From: DATMXS01 sp050260275
Lineage (GTDB): Bacteria; Acidobacteriota; Terriglobia; Bryobacterales; Bryobacteraceae
DNA: 17,661 nt
Direction: 5' to 3'
Assembly (NCBI GenBank): GCA_050260275.1
Contig: JBLNBX010000048.1
Location: 1 to 17,661 of the forward strand
Shown piece after piece: positions 8,326 to 14,991 of this stretch (positions within the stretch are counted from its first letter, which is position 1; every line of letters starts with the position of its first letter). The notes under the pieces are model-generated. The model was given only the letters and a program-made list of their open reading frames with translations, was not told the DNA's origin and made no database searches. Made by a program: the position numbers and the translations under genes.

Positions 8326-8469
8326 GGGGGCATCTGTTTGGATAACGGCCGGGCTCGGCGCCCGAGATCCGGCAAGGCGGCTCGCGCGTGAGTAGCTGCG
8401 GCGAACCGGCAGGCGCGGGAGGGAAAAGAGTCCCTTGCGCATCGCTAGTTGAAGAGGAGAATGTGATCT
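8326..8469 (+). other. Spacer between CBM9-like and DUF362 genes with alternative hairpins
   Basis: The 144-base spacer contains CGGGC/GCCCG (8350-8364) and the mutually exclusive CTCGG/CCGAG (8354-8366). GAGGAG near 8454-8459 is the likely ribosome site of the next gene. No T-run follows the stems, so read-through into the next gene is expected. Confidence 0.35.
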
Positions 8470-9912
8470 ATGTCAAACAAGAAGCCAGTTTCGCGGCGCA
8501 AATTGGTAGCGACATCCGGAGCTCTGCTGCTGCCGGCATGCTTGGCGGAAGCACAGGCACCGGGCGGCCAAGCGCCACAGGGCCAGCGTCCCAAGCCGCA
8601 GCCCGGGCCGCCGGGTATGCCGAAGCCCGCGCCGTCGGTGCCGGTAGATAGAGCGCCTCTGTTCCAGCCGGAAGGCCCCAACAAGCCAATAGGCGTTGGA
8701 AAGGGAATCTTCCCTGGCCGGGTAGTGTGGGTTCACAACCCCGAGGTTGCGACTTGGGACGGGAAAACGGGTGAATGGTGGGACGACGCCTACACCAATG
8801 AAGCGGTTGTCGAGCGCATGATGTCCAAAGCCCTGCAGGGACTTTCGGGGAAGAAGACGGACAAAGAGGCTTGGGATGCGCTCTTCCGGCACTTCAACAA
8901 GACGCAACACAAGACGGACGCCGGCTACAAACGCGGGGAGAAGATCACCATAAAGATCAACTGCAATCGCGACGTGTACCCAGACGAGGGATGGACGCAC
9001 CGCGCCGTCACACGAAAGGGAATGGCCAGCCCGCATGTCGTGAATGCGTTGATAAGACAACTGGTGAACGTGGCGGGGGTGCCAGGAGAAGACATCACTA
9101 TCTACGATGTCGCGAGTGGCCGCTACATAGGCGATCCGATCTATAACCGGATATTGGCCAACGGACCTTCTTTCAAAGACATCACCTTCATGGTCAATCC
9201 GGACAAGGCCGTCAAAGGGAGAGTAGCTCCGGTTCCTGACATGACCGACCCCCTCCGCTGGTCCGACCCGGAGCTGGCTAAGGCTATCAGCCCGATAGTA
9301 TGCGTGCCCACCGTTGTGGTCGAGGCGAAGTACCGCATCAATATGTGCGTATGGCGAGCGCATGATATAGCTGGAGTCACTCTGTGCGCCAAGAACAACT
9401 TCGGCTCGATTTACTGGCCGAAGTTGGACTACTGGGGGCCGCGGCCGCTCCACTCCGGCTGGATCCAGATGAGGTCACGGCCTATGGGTTCGTATAGTGT
9501 TTGGACGGACATTACAGCCCACAGGCAGCTCGGCCTCAAGAACATGCTGTATATAATCGATGGCCTGTACGCGGCCCAGGCATCGGAACTGGATGTCGCG
9601 CCCTGGGTTTCGTTCGGCGATCAGTGGCCCGCAAGCTTGCTGATGTCCCAGGATCCGGTGGCTATCGACTCCGTGGGCGTGGATTTCTTGCGATCCGAGC
9701 CGACGCAGCTTCACGTGCGTGGCGCCGTCGACAACTATCTTCACGAGGCGGCACTGATCGAGGACCCGCCTTCCAAGGTGAAGTACATGCCTTCCGGGGA
9801 GCGGGTATCCAGCCTCGGCGTGCACGAGCATTGGAACAACCCGTGGGAACGGAAGTACTCGCGAAATCTGGGCAAGAAGGAAGGCATCGAACTCGTGCAA
9901 CTGAAAGCCTAG
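8470..9912 (+). CDS. Tat-exported DUF362-domain protein
   Basis: The 480-residue product begins with a twin-arginine leader (VSRRKLVATSGALLLPACLA, Arg9-Arg10). A possible lipobox LPAC (21-24) suggests it may become a Tat-exported lipoprotein. A proline/glutamine-rich linker (31-70) follows. The remainder matches the DUF362 family: GEKITIKINCNRD (157-169), SPHVVNALIRQLVNVAG (187-203), DITIYDVASGRYIGDP (208-223), AKNNFGSIYWPKLD (307-320), and the late signature SQDPVAIDSVGVDFL (393-407). DUF362 has no settled biochemical role; some relatives are fused to ferredoxin domains, but no CxxC iron-sulfur motif is visible here. The ATG has GAGGAG ten bases upstream, slightly far. Pairing with an exported CBM9-like protein suggests a shared extracytoplasmic task, unproven. 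Confidence 0.85.
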   Translation: MSNKKPVSRRKLVATSGALLLPACLAEAQAPGGQAPQGQRPKPQPGPPGMPKPAPSVPVDRAPLFQPEGPNKPIGVGKGIFPGRVVWVHNPEVATWDGKTGEWWDDAYTNEAVVERMMSKALQGLSGKKTDKEAWDALFRHFNKTQHKTDAGYKRGEKITIKINCNRDVYPDEGWTHRAVTRKGMASPHVVNALIRQLVNVAGVPGEDITIYDVASGRYIGDPIYNRILANGPSFKDITFMVNPDKAVKGRVAPVPDMTDPLRWSDPELAKAISPIVCVPTVVVEAKYRINMCVWRAHDIAGVTLCAKNNFGSIYWPKLDYWGPRPLHSGWIQMRSRPMGSYSVWTDITAHRQLGLKNMLYIIDGLYAAQASELDVAPWVSFGDQWPASLLMSQDPVAIDSVGVDFLRSEPTQLHVRGAVDNYLHEAALIEDPPSKVKYMPSGERVSSLGVHEHWNNPWERKYSRNLGKKEGIELVQLKA

Positions 9913-9918
9913 AGGCTT

Positions 9919-9937
9919 TGGCCGGTCACTCCGGCCA
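9919..9937 (+). terminator. 7-bp perfect hairpin just after the DUF362 gene
   Basis: TGGCCGG and CCGGCCA pair around a TCACT loop beginning seven bases past the stop codon. No T-run follows, so it is a probable terminator by position only. Confidence 0.45.
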
Positions 9938-10009
9938 GATGCGCGGCAGAAGGTCGAGTACGGACTCCTGACGCGGGAGACCTTCCGAACTTCACGTTCT
10001 GTCTGGCAG

Positions 10010-10028
10010 AGATGGGGAGGACCCATCT
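10010..10028. terminator. 7-bp perfect hairpin in the convergent gap
   Basis: AGATGGG (10010-10016) and CCCATCT (10022-10028) enclose a GAGGA loop. It may serve either strand; there is no flanking T-run. Confidence 0.35.
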
Positions 10029-10041
10029 TGCGGCCCCCGGA

Positions 10042-10086
10042 CGAACGGCGCATGCGTCTAAGAACACAGCCGCATGCAGCCGTTCG
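10042..10086. terminator. 15-bp hairpin with one bulge, probable bidirectional terminator
   Basis: CGAACGGCGCATGCG (10042-10056) pairs with CGCATGC-A-GCCGTTCG (10071-10086), leaving one bulged A and a 14-base loop. It lies 52 bases past the esterase stop. It is the longest stem in the window. Confidence 0.5.
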
Positions 10087-10138
10087 ACGGGCGCGGGCTC
10101 AGCACGCGTAAGCCTCCCCATCATCCGGAGGTGTTCTG

Positions 10139-11377
10139 TTAATCCCGGAACAGCAGCGGCGCGAATTGATACAGGCTGCGCCGCCAGGTCTGCCATTCGT
10201 GAGCGGTATCCGGGGACTCATAGTAGACGGCGTTGACGCCGGCTGCTTTCAGCGCCTCCACGTTAGCCTTGCTGGACGCGCCTCTCTCCTTGCTGCCGTA
10301 GCTCACGAATACGACTTTCACCTGCTTCTTGAAAGTCTCCATGTCCTGGATATCCGAAGGGGCGATGCTGCCGCCGCTGAAGATCCCCATACTGGCGAAC
10401 TTATCGAGGTTGGCGAGAGTGATCGTCCGGGTCTGCATGCCGCCCATCGAAAGGCCGGCCATAGCCCGATGCTGCCGGCCGGTGAGGGTGCGGAAATTGG
10501 CGTCGATGAAGGGAATCAGGTCGTCGATCAGGACCCGCTCGAACGCTGTGAAGTTGAAACGGGGTCTACCCTGACCGCCAGGCCCCGCCGGGCCGGCGGG
10601 AGCAGCGCCCGGTTTGGCCGGCGCAGGAGCGGGTGGGCGGATGTCAGCCCCGGGAACATAGCTGTTCGCCATCACGATGATGAAGGGGTTTATCTTACCG
10701 GCGGCGATCAGGTTGTCCATGATCAGGTTTGCCCGCCCCTGGTTGCCCCAGCCGGTTTCATCTTCGCCGCCGCCATGCTGCAGGTACAGCACCGGATAAC
10801 GCTTCTTGAGATCGCTATCGTAATCCGGAGGCGTGTACACAAAGCAGCGGAGAACGGCCTCGGAGCGCTTGGAGTAAAAGAGGACTTCCCGCAGCTGCCC
10901 ATGTGGGACGTTCTTCAGGGCGTAGAAGTCCTGGTCGTGAGCGGGGACTTCGACGCCGCTGCCCCAGCGGCTCGCGCCATAGAAGTACTGGGTGCCGGGG
11001 TCCGGAACCTGTGCGCCATCGATGACTAACTGATAGTAGTGGAAACCTTCGTCCTGCGGGGTAGAAGTGCCGACCCAGGCGCCGTCCTCGCCTTTTGTCA
11101 GGGGAAACCTCACCGCGTCGATGTCGAGCGCGACGCTGTGCGCGTCAGGAGCCACGACACGCGCGCGGACCCGCCTCTCGGAGTTCACCTGAGGATACTG
11201 TTTGCCGCGCTGATTGAGAACCGAGGGCTTGAAATCCTCTACCGGAGGCGCTTTGGCCGCCTCAATCATCGCTTTAGCGCGGGCTTCCCGCTCGGCCGCC
11301 GAAGGAGGTGCCTGGGCGACCGCAGGGAAAACGGCCAACAGGGGCGCGATAGCTAATGTCAGAGTTGTGATCTTCAT
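10139..11377 (-). CDS. Exported CE1/feruloyl-esterase-like alpha/beta hydrolase
   Basis: The 412-residue product is a secreted esterase of the XynZ feruloyl esterase / esterase D-like family (CE1), enzymes that cut ester links on plant xylan. A signal peptide covers 1-22 (MKITTLTLAIAPLL... cleavage near AVAQA). Residues ~66-155 form an N-terminal beta-sandwich of the E-set/CBM48-like type. The hydrolase domain covers ~165-412: VLYLQHGGGEDETGW (196-210), nucleophile Ser310 in GLSMGG, and His393 in TAHEW. The usual catalytic Asp position appears as Glu364 (SYGSKER). A low-complexity Pro/Ala/Gly stretch (249-271) interrupts the domain. The open frame extends to 11614, but AGGAGGAG (11385-11392) seven bases before this ATG and the signal peptide fix the start. 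Family is firm, substrate uncertain. Confidence 0.88.
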   Translation of the reverse strand: MKITTLTLAIAPLLAVFPAVAQAPPSAAEREARAKAMIEAAKAPPVEDFKPSVLNQRGKQYPQVNSERRVRARVVAPDAHSVALDIDAVRFPLTKGEDGAWVGTSTPQDEGFHYYQLVIDGAQVPDPGTQYFYGASRWGSGVEVPAHDQDFYALKNVPHGQLREVLFYSKRSEAVLRCFVYTPPDYDSDLKKRYPVLYLQHGGGEDETGWGNQGRANLIMDNLIAAGKINPFIIVMANSYVPGADIRPPAPAPAKPGAAPAGPAGPGGQGRPRFNFTAFERVLIDDLIPFIDANFRTLTGRQHRAMAGLSMGGMQTRTITLANLDKFASMGIFSGGSIAPSDIQDMETFKKQVKVVFVSYGSKERGASSKANVEALKAAGVNAVYYESPDTAHEWQTWRRSLYQFAPLLFRD

Positions 11378-11443
11378 TAGGAAACTCCTCCTGTGATTTT
11401 TTGTCATCGGATAGAATACGATGCCTGGACCCCAGGATGGATA

Positions 11444-11462
11444 GCAAAACGCGGGGTTTTGC
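11444..11462 (-). repeat. 7-bp perfect hairpin upstream of the esterase
   Basis: GCAAAAC and GTTTTGC enclose five bases (GCGGG). It lies 67-85 bases before the esterase ATG and could be part of the leader or an operator. Confidence 0.3.
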
Positions 11463-11684
11463 GCGCGCTCATATCCGGCGCGCATATGCTGCTTCAGAAA
11501 CTTACGTTTTGGGCCCTGCCGGAGCCTGTCGCCCGCCTCACGGCCGGCGACGGGTGCAGATTGGGGAGCGTGGAACAACCGAGGGGTGCATATACGGACC
11601 TCCTCCTGGCCCACGCGTGCAAATTCGGATGCGGCAGTCGAATTGTCGGTGCACGTGTGTTGCCAAGGTACCGATTGGGGGGAG

Positions 11685-11703
11685 TTCGGACCGCCTATCC
11701 GAA
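11685..11703 (+). promoter_or_regulatory. Inverted repeat TTCGGA-N7-TCCGAA, possible operator
   Basis: Six-base perfect arms with centres 13 bases apart resemble a dimeric regulator site. It is about 155 bases before the universal stress protein start. The cognate regulator is unknown. Confidence 0.3.
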
Positions 11704-11726
11704 TAGTACGCGCCGGCTAGCAACAG

Positions 11727-11744
11727 GGCCAACAGAAGTTGGCC
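11727..11744 (+). repeat. 7-bp hairpin with AGAA tetraloop upstream of the stress protein
   Basis: GGCCAAC (11727-11733) and GTTGGCC (11738-11744) pair perfectly around AGAA. It may lie in the leader of the universal stress protein message. Confidence 0.3.
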
Positions 11745-11857
11745 GGCCCCCTTGCTCCTCTCGCCGTAACCGGCTTCCCAGCAAGGGCGTCTGATGGGCA
11801 AAGGGGCGCTTTCCGCTTCGCCTGCCGCTTCGCAGGATGTATCGGAACCGAAGAGAG

Positions 11858-12730
11858 ATGCTGACGCTCGCCAGGATTCTGTGCCCGGTAGATTTCTCTG
11901 AGTATTCCTCGAAAGCGTACGACTACGCATATTCGCTAGCCCGCCACTACAATGCCAAGCTCTTTCTGCAGCACGTGGCTGAGCTATCGCTCGAAATACA
12001 CCGAGGTTACATCTCTCCGGAATTGATCGAGCTAACGTATGAACATCAGATGGCGGCGCTCCAGGAGCAGATGCGGAAACTGCTCGAGGCCCACCCGCAC
12101 GACAAGATCGAGATCGAAACCATCATTCGGTCTGGATCTCCAGCGGATTCGATCCTTGAGTTCGCCGAACAACACGAGATAGATCTCGTCGCTATGGGCA
12201 CACACGGGCGCCGCGGTCTGGATCGCCTGATGGTCGGGTCCACGACCGAAAGGGTCCTACGCAAAGCGCGCTGTGCGGTCCTGGCGATCCACGAGCCTGC
12301 TCGTCAATTTGTGAGCCCAGCCAGTCCGGAAGAACCGGTCCAGCTCCGGCGCATCCTGTGGTGTACCGATTTTTCGGAGAACTCCCCGCGTGCGCTCGAG
12401 TTTGCTCTGTCCCTCGCCCTTGAGTACCAGGCGGAAATTACGTTGCTGCACGTGCTGGAACGGGGCGAGGGCGCTGATCAGGAGAGGCATGCGATGGAAC
12501 TGCTTGAGGATGTGATACCCCAGGAAGCGCGGACCTGGGCGAAGCCCGTCCCGCTTGTGCTGGCAGGAGAGCCGTACCAGAAGATCATCGAGTACGCGGA
12601 GCAGGCTCAAACCGACTTAATCGTCATGGGCGTACGGGGGCGCAATATTGTGAACCTCGCAGTCTTCGGGTCGACAACGTACCGAGTCATTCAACTTGGG
12701 CCGTGTCCCGTCCTGACCGTAAGGACTTAG
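11858..12730 (+). CDS. Tandem universal stress protein (two UspA domains)
   Basis: The 290-residue cytoplasmic protein is a fusion of two UspA domains, 1-147 and 163-290. Both start with the typical strand (LARILCPVDFSEYS; LRRILWCTDFSENS). Both keep the ATP-binding pattern G-x2-G-x9-G-S/T: GTHG with GST at 114-129, and GVRG with GST at 258-273. Both are therefore expected to bind ATP, unlike many tandem Usps in which one site is lost. Such proteins aid survival under starvation, oxidative or other stress, by mechanisms that are poorly defined. An ATG 21 bases upstream is possible, but 11858 places the Usp fold at the usual N-terminus; the ribosome site is weak (GAAGAGAG) either way. It is followed directly by the baeRF10-like gene, 24 bases after its stop. 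Confidence 0.92.
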   Translation: MLTLARILCPVDFSEYSSKAYDYAYSLARHYNAKLFLQHVAELSLEIHRGYISPELIELTYEHQMAALQEQMRKLLEAHPHDKIEIETIIRSGSPADSILEFAEQHEIDLVAMGTHGRRGLDRLMVGSTTERVLRKARCAVLAIHEPARQFVSPASPEEPVQLRRILWCTDFSENSPRALEFALSLALEYQAEITLLHVLERGEGADQERHAMELLEDVIPQEARTWAKPVPLVLAGEPYQKIIEYAEQAQTDLIVMGVRGRNIVNLAVFGSTTYRVIQLGPCPVLTVRT

Positions 12731-12754
12731 TTGTTTTCCGAAGGAGACGAGAAT

Positions 12755-13882
12755 ATGGCGGCGCCATCCGGATTACGAGACAAACTGAGGGAACTCGCCC
12801 TCTTCGCGCCCACAACGATGCCGGTCCTCAGTGTGTACCTCAACACTCAGCCGGATCAGCACGGACGCGACAACTTCTCGCCCTTTCTTCGGAAGGAACT
12901 CAAGGCCCGTGCCTCCACGTATCCACAGGAATCGCCAGAGCGGCTGAGCTTCGAGCAGGACGCCGAACGCATCCGATCATGGCTGGAGACCGGACTTCGG
13001 CCATCGTCGAACGGAGCTGCAATTTTCGCCTGCTCGGCAGCGGACGGCTTCTTTGAAGCGCTTCAGTTCGACGCTCCGTTCGAGAAGAACCAGCTCTACG
13101 TTTACCACCAGCCGCATCTGTATGACCTCGCGAAGCTCTACGATAAGCACCGTTCCTACGCCGCTGTCATCGCGGACACGAACTCGGCGCGGATCTTTGT
13201 GTTTGGACTAGGGCGCACACTCGGCGTGGAGACCATAACGAACGTCAAAGTGAGGAGCCGCTCATGGATCGAGGGCTGGTGGCTCCGGCGCGCTCAATTC
13301 AAGGTCGAGAACTATCAATTACGCCACGCCAAGGAGGTTGTGGAACAGCTCGACCGTGTCGTACGCGAGGAAAACCTTGAACATATCATTCTTGCCGGGG
13401 ATGATCTGATCCTGCCGGTCCTGCGGGAACAACTGCCGCCAACTCTGGCTGATAGGGTCGTTGACGAAATGAAACTGGACATCACGGCTCCGGATCACGA
13501 AGTCTTCAAAGCCACGATTGAGGCCATTCGGGCAGAGGATGCGCGTACCGATGCCGAGAGCGTTCGAGCAACGATTGACGAATACCGGGCCGGAGGGCTG
13601 GCTGCGATCGGGGTGCATGATGTGCTCCAGGCTCTGTCGAATGGGCAGGTCTACACGTTGTACGTAAGCGGGGCACTCGACCAAATCCATCCGGAGGCGG
13701 AGAGCCTGCATCCGGCGCTCGCGCCGTCAGTGGCCGAGCTCCCCCCTGGGGCCGAAGTCAAGATCTCCGACGAATTGGTGAGGCGGGTATATCAGACCGG
13801 CGCTCAGGTGAGATTCATTGAAGACCCCTCGCTCCTGGCCGAGGTCGGCGGCGTCTGCGCGGCGCTGCGATTCCGGCTCTGA
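12755..13882 (+). CDS. baeRF10-type release-factor-like protein
   Basis: This 375-residue protein resembles the bacterial archaeo-eukaryotic release factor family (baeRF10-like). An N-terminal region (1-130) is followed by an eRF1/Vms1-like middle domain at ~134-262 (YAAVIADTNSARIFVFGLG) and an L7Ae-like C-terminal domain (GLAAIGVHDVLQALSNGQVYTLYVSG, 281-306), the domain order of eRF1. At the place of the catalytic GGQ loop it has EGWWLRRAQFKVENYQLRHA (173-192): no GGQ is present. Family members are proposed to act on stalled ribosomes, but this is not established for family 10. AAGGAG (12741-12746) lies eight bases before the chosen ATG; a TTG 24 bases earlier would exclude it. It shares an operon with the tandem Usp, which suggests a stress-time role in translation. 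Confidence 0.78.
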   Translation: MAAPSGLRDKLRELALFAPTTMPVLSVYLNTQPDQHGRDNFSPFLRKELKARASTYPQESPERLSFEQDAERIRSWLETGLRPSSNGAAIFACSAADGFFEALQFDAPFEKNQLYVYHQPHLYDLAKLYDKHRSYAAVIADTNSARIFVFGLGRTLGVETITNVKVRSRSWIEGWWLRRAQFKVENYQLRHAKEVVEQLDRVVREENLEHIILAGDDLILPVLREQLPPTLADRVVDEMKLDITAPDHEVFKATIEAIRAEDARTDAESVRATIDEYRAGGLAAIGVHDVLQALSNGQVYTLYVSGALDQIHPEAESLHPALAPSVAELPPGAEVKISDELVRRVYQTGAQVRFIEDPSLLAEVGGVCAALRFRL

Positions 13883-13890
13883 ATAGAACG

Positions 13891-13921
13891 CGATCCATCA
13901 GCGAACAGCGAGATGGGATCG
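13891..13921 (+). terminator. Hairpin after the baeRF10-like gene
   Basis: CGATCCATC (13891-13899) pairs with GATGGGATCG (13912-13921) with one bulged G, nine bases past the stop codon. GGGG/CCCC (13921-13932) follows immediately. No T-run is present, and the tRNA gene converges from the other side. Confidence 0.4.
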
Positions 13922-13960
13922 GGGCCTGCCCCCCATTGTTGGCGAAGAGCCCCCAATCGC

Positions 13961-14054
<94 letters not shown>

Positions 14055-14325
14055 GCGGCGGTGTGTGGACCAAATCAATGGTAGCACAGGCCTGGCGCTG
14101 TAGACCCCTTGTCCCCGGCAGGCCGGCCCGGAACGCACGCAGCTGTCTCGAGGTGGCTGAAGCGGCGCGCGCCCGGCGTCCGGCTGGATGCGGGCCTGCT
14201 GTCCCTGGCGAACTTGCAAAGCGGCAGCCACTTTGTGCATTTCGCGGTCCGGCGTGGGCTTTCGACTGAGAGTGGAACCGAACAACACCGTCCGGGTCGC
14301 CACGGTACGGTAAAATCGGAGTCCT
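14055..14325. other. Divergent gap between tRNA-Ser and deoC
   Basis: The 271-base gap should hold both promoters, but I see only a -10-like TAAAAT at 14311-14316, ten bases before the deoC ATG, without a matching -35 box. A frame open across it on the plus strand is not supported by a ribosome site. Confidence 0.3.
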
Positions 14326-14991
14326 ATGGATCGGGTGCGCGAGGTAGCGCGGCTGATCGACCACACGGCGCTAAAACCCGAGGCGACCAGCGCACAAATA
14401 GCGTCCCTGTGCGCGGAAGCGCGCGAGTACGGCTTCGCCAGCGTTTGCGTGAACCCGTACTGGGTGCCGCTCGCGGTGCGCGAACTGGCCGGCTCGGAAG
14501 TAAAGGTATGCACCGTGTGCGGGTTCCCGCTCGGCGCCGACGCGACCGCGACGAAAGCGTTCGAAGCCGCAGAGGCTGCCGCTGCCGGCGCCCGCGAGAT
14601 TGACATGGTGATCAACGTCGGCGCGCTTCGGTCGGGCGATAGCGAGGCCGTAGCGCGGGATATCGAGGCCGTGGCCGCCGCCGCCCACAACGGTGGAGCG
14701 ATTCTCAAAGTGATCATAGAAGCGGCGCTGCTGGATGACGAGCAGAAGGCCGAGGCGTGCAGGCTCGCGAAGGCCGCGGGCGCGGAGTTCGTGAAAACCT
14801 CGACTGGTTTCGGGCCGGGCGGAGCGACGGCTCACGACGTAGAGCTGATGCGCGAGGCCGTTGGCTCCGAGATGGGAGTCAAGGCCGCGGGCGGCATACG
14901 CACGCTGGAAGATCTGGAAGCCATGATCGCGGCCGGCGCGAATCGCATCGGCACGAGCGCGGGCGTCCGCATTGTGCAGGCAGTCCGCTGA
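14326..14991 (+). CDS. deoC: Deoxyribose-phosphate aldolase
   Basis: The 221-residue enzyme cleaves 2-deoxyribose 5-phosphate to glyceraldehyde 3-phosphate and acetaldehyde, the last step of deoxynucleoside breakdown. It is a class I aldolase TIM barrel. Lys157 in EFVKTSTGF forms the Schiff base, Lys186 in GVKAAGGIRT and Asp93 in EIDMVINVGA are the proton relay, and the N-terminal DHTALKPEAT is typical. The length matches the short bacterial DeoC subfamily. GGAG (14318-14321) lies four bases before the ATG, and a TAAAAT element at 14311-14316 is too close to be its promoter if the ribosome site is used. The stop TGA overlaps the next gene's ATG by one base, so translation of the phosphatase is likely coupled. 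No other nucleoside-catabolism gene is present. Confidence 0.95.
   Translation: MDRVREVARLIDHTALKPEATSAQIASLCAEAREYGFASVCVNPYWVPLAVRELAGSEVKVCTVCGFPLGADATATKAFEAAEAAAAGAREIDMVINVGALRSGDSEAVARDIEAVAAAAHNGGAILKVIIEAALLDDEQKAEACRLAKAAGAEFVKTSTGFGPGGATAHDVELMREAVGSEMGVKAAGGIRTLEDLEAMIAAGANRIGTSAGVRIVQAVR

Larger units (their letters stand above)
9913..10138. other. Convergent intergenic gap rich in hairpins
   Basis: This 226-base gap lies between the plus-strand DUF362 gene and the minus-strand esterase, which end towards each other. It contains three inverted repeats, at 9919-9937, 10010-10028 and 10042-10086. They probably terminate or insulate the two transcripts. No gene is seen. Confidence 0.55.
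11378..11857. other. Divergent regulatory region between esterase and universal stress protein
   Basis: The 480-base region has no believable gene. It holds the esterase ribosome site (11385-11392), a 7-bp hairpin GCAAAAC/GTTTTGC (11444-11462), an imperfect large palindrome GTGCA-AATTCG...CGAATT-TGCAC (11617-11654), an inverted repeat TTCGGA-N7-TCCGAA (11685-11703) and a hairpin GGCCAAC-AGAA-GTTGGCC (11727-11744). The last three lie 114-240 bases before the stress protein start. I could not find a strong -35/-10 pair for either gene. Confidence 0.4.

Noticed and set aside
8473..9453. 326-codon minus-strand open frame opposite the DUF362 gene
   Set aside because: The plus-strand DUF362 reading has signature motifs and a Tat leader; the minus frame has neither.
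11378..11614. 79-residue N-terminal extension of the esterase
   Set aside because: It would bury the signal peptide and ignore the AGGAGGAG site before the internal ATG.
14757..14990. N-terminal 78-residue extension of the GAF-GAF-PP2C protein
   Set aside because: It lies inside deoC in another frame, is Arg/Gly-rich and unlike any domain; the ATG overlapping the deoC stop is the natural start.
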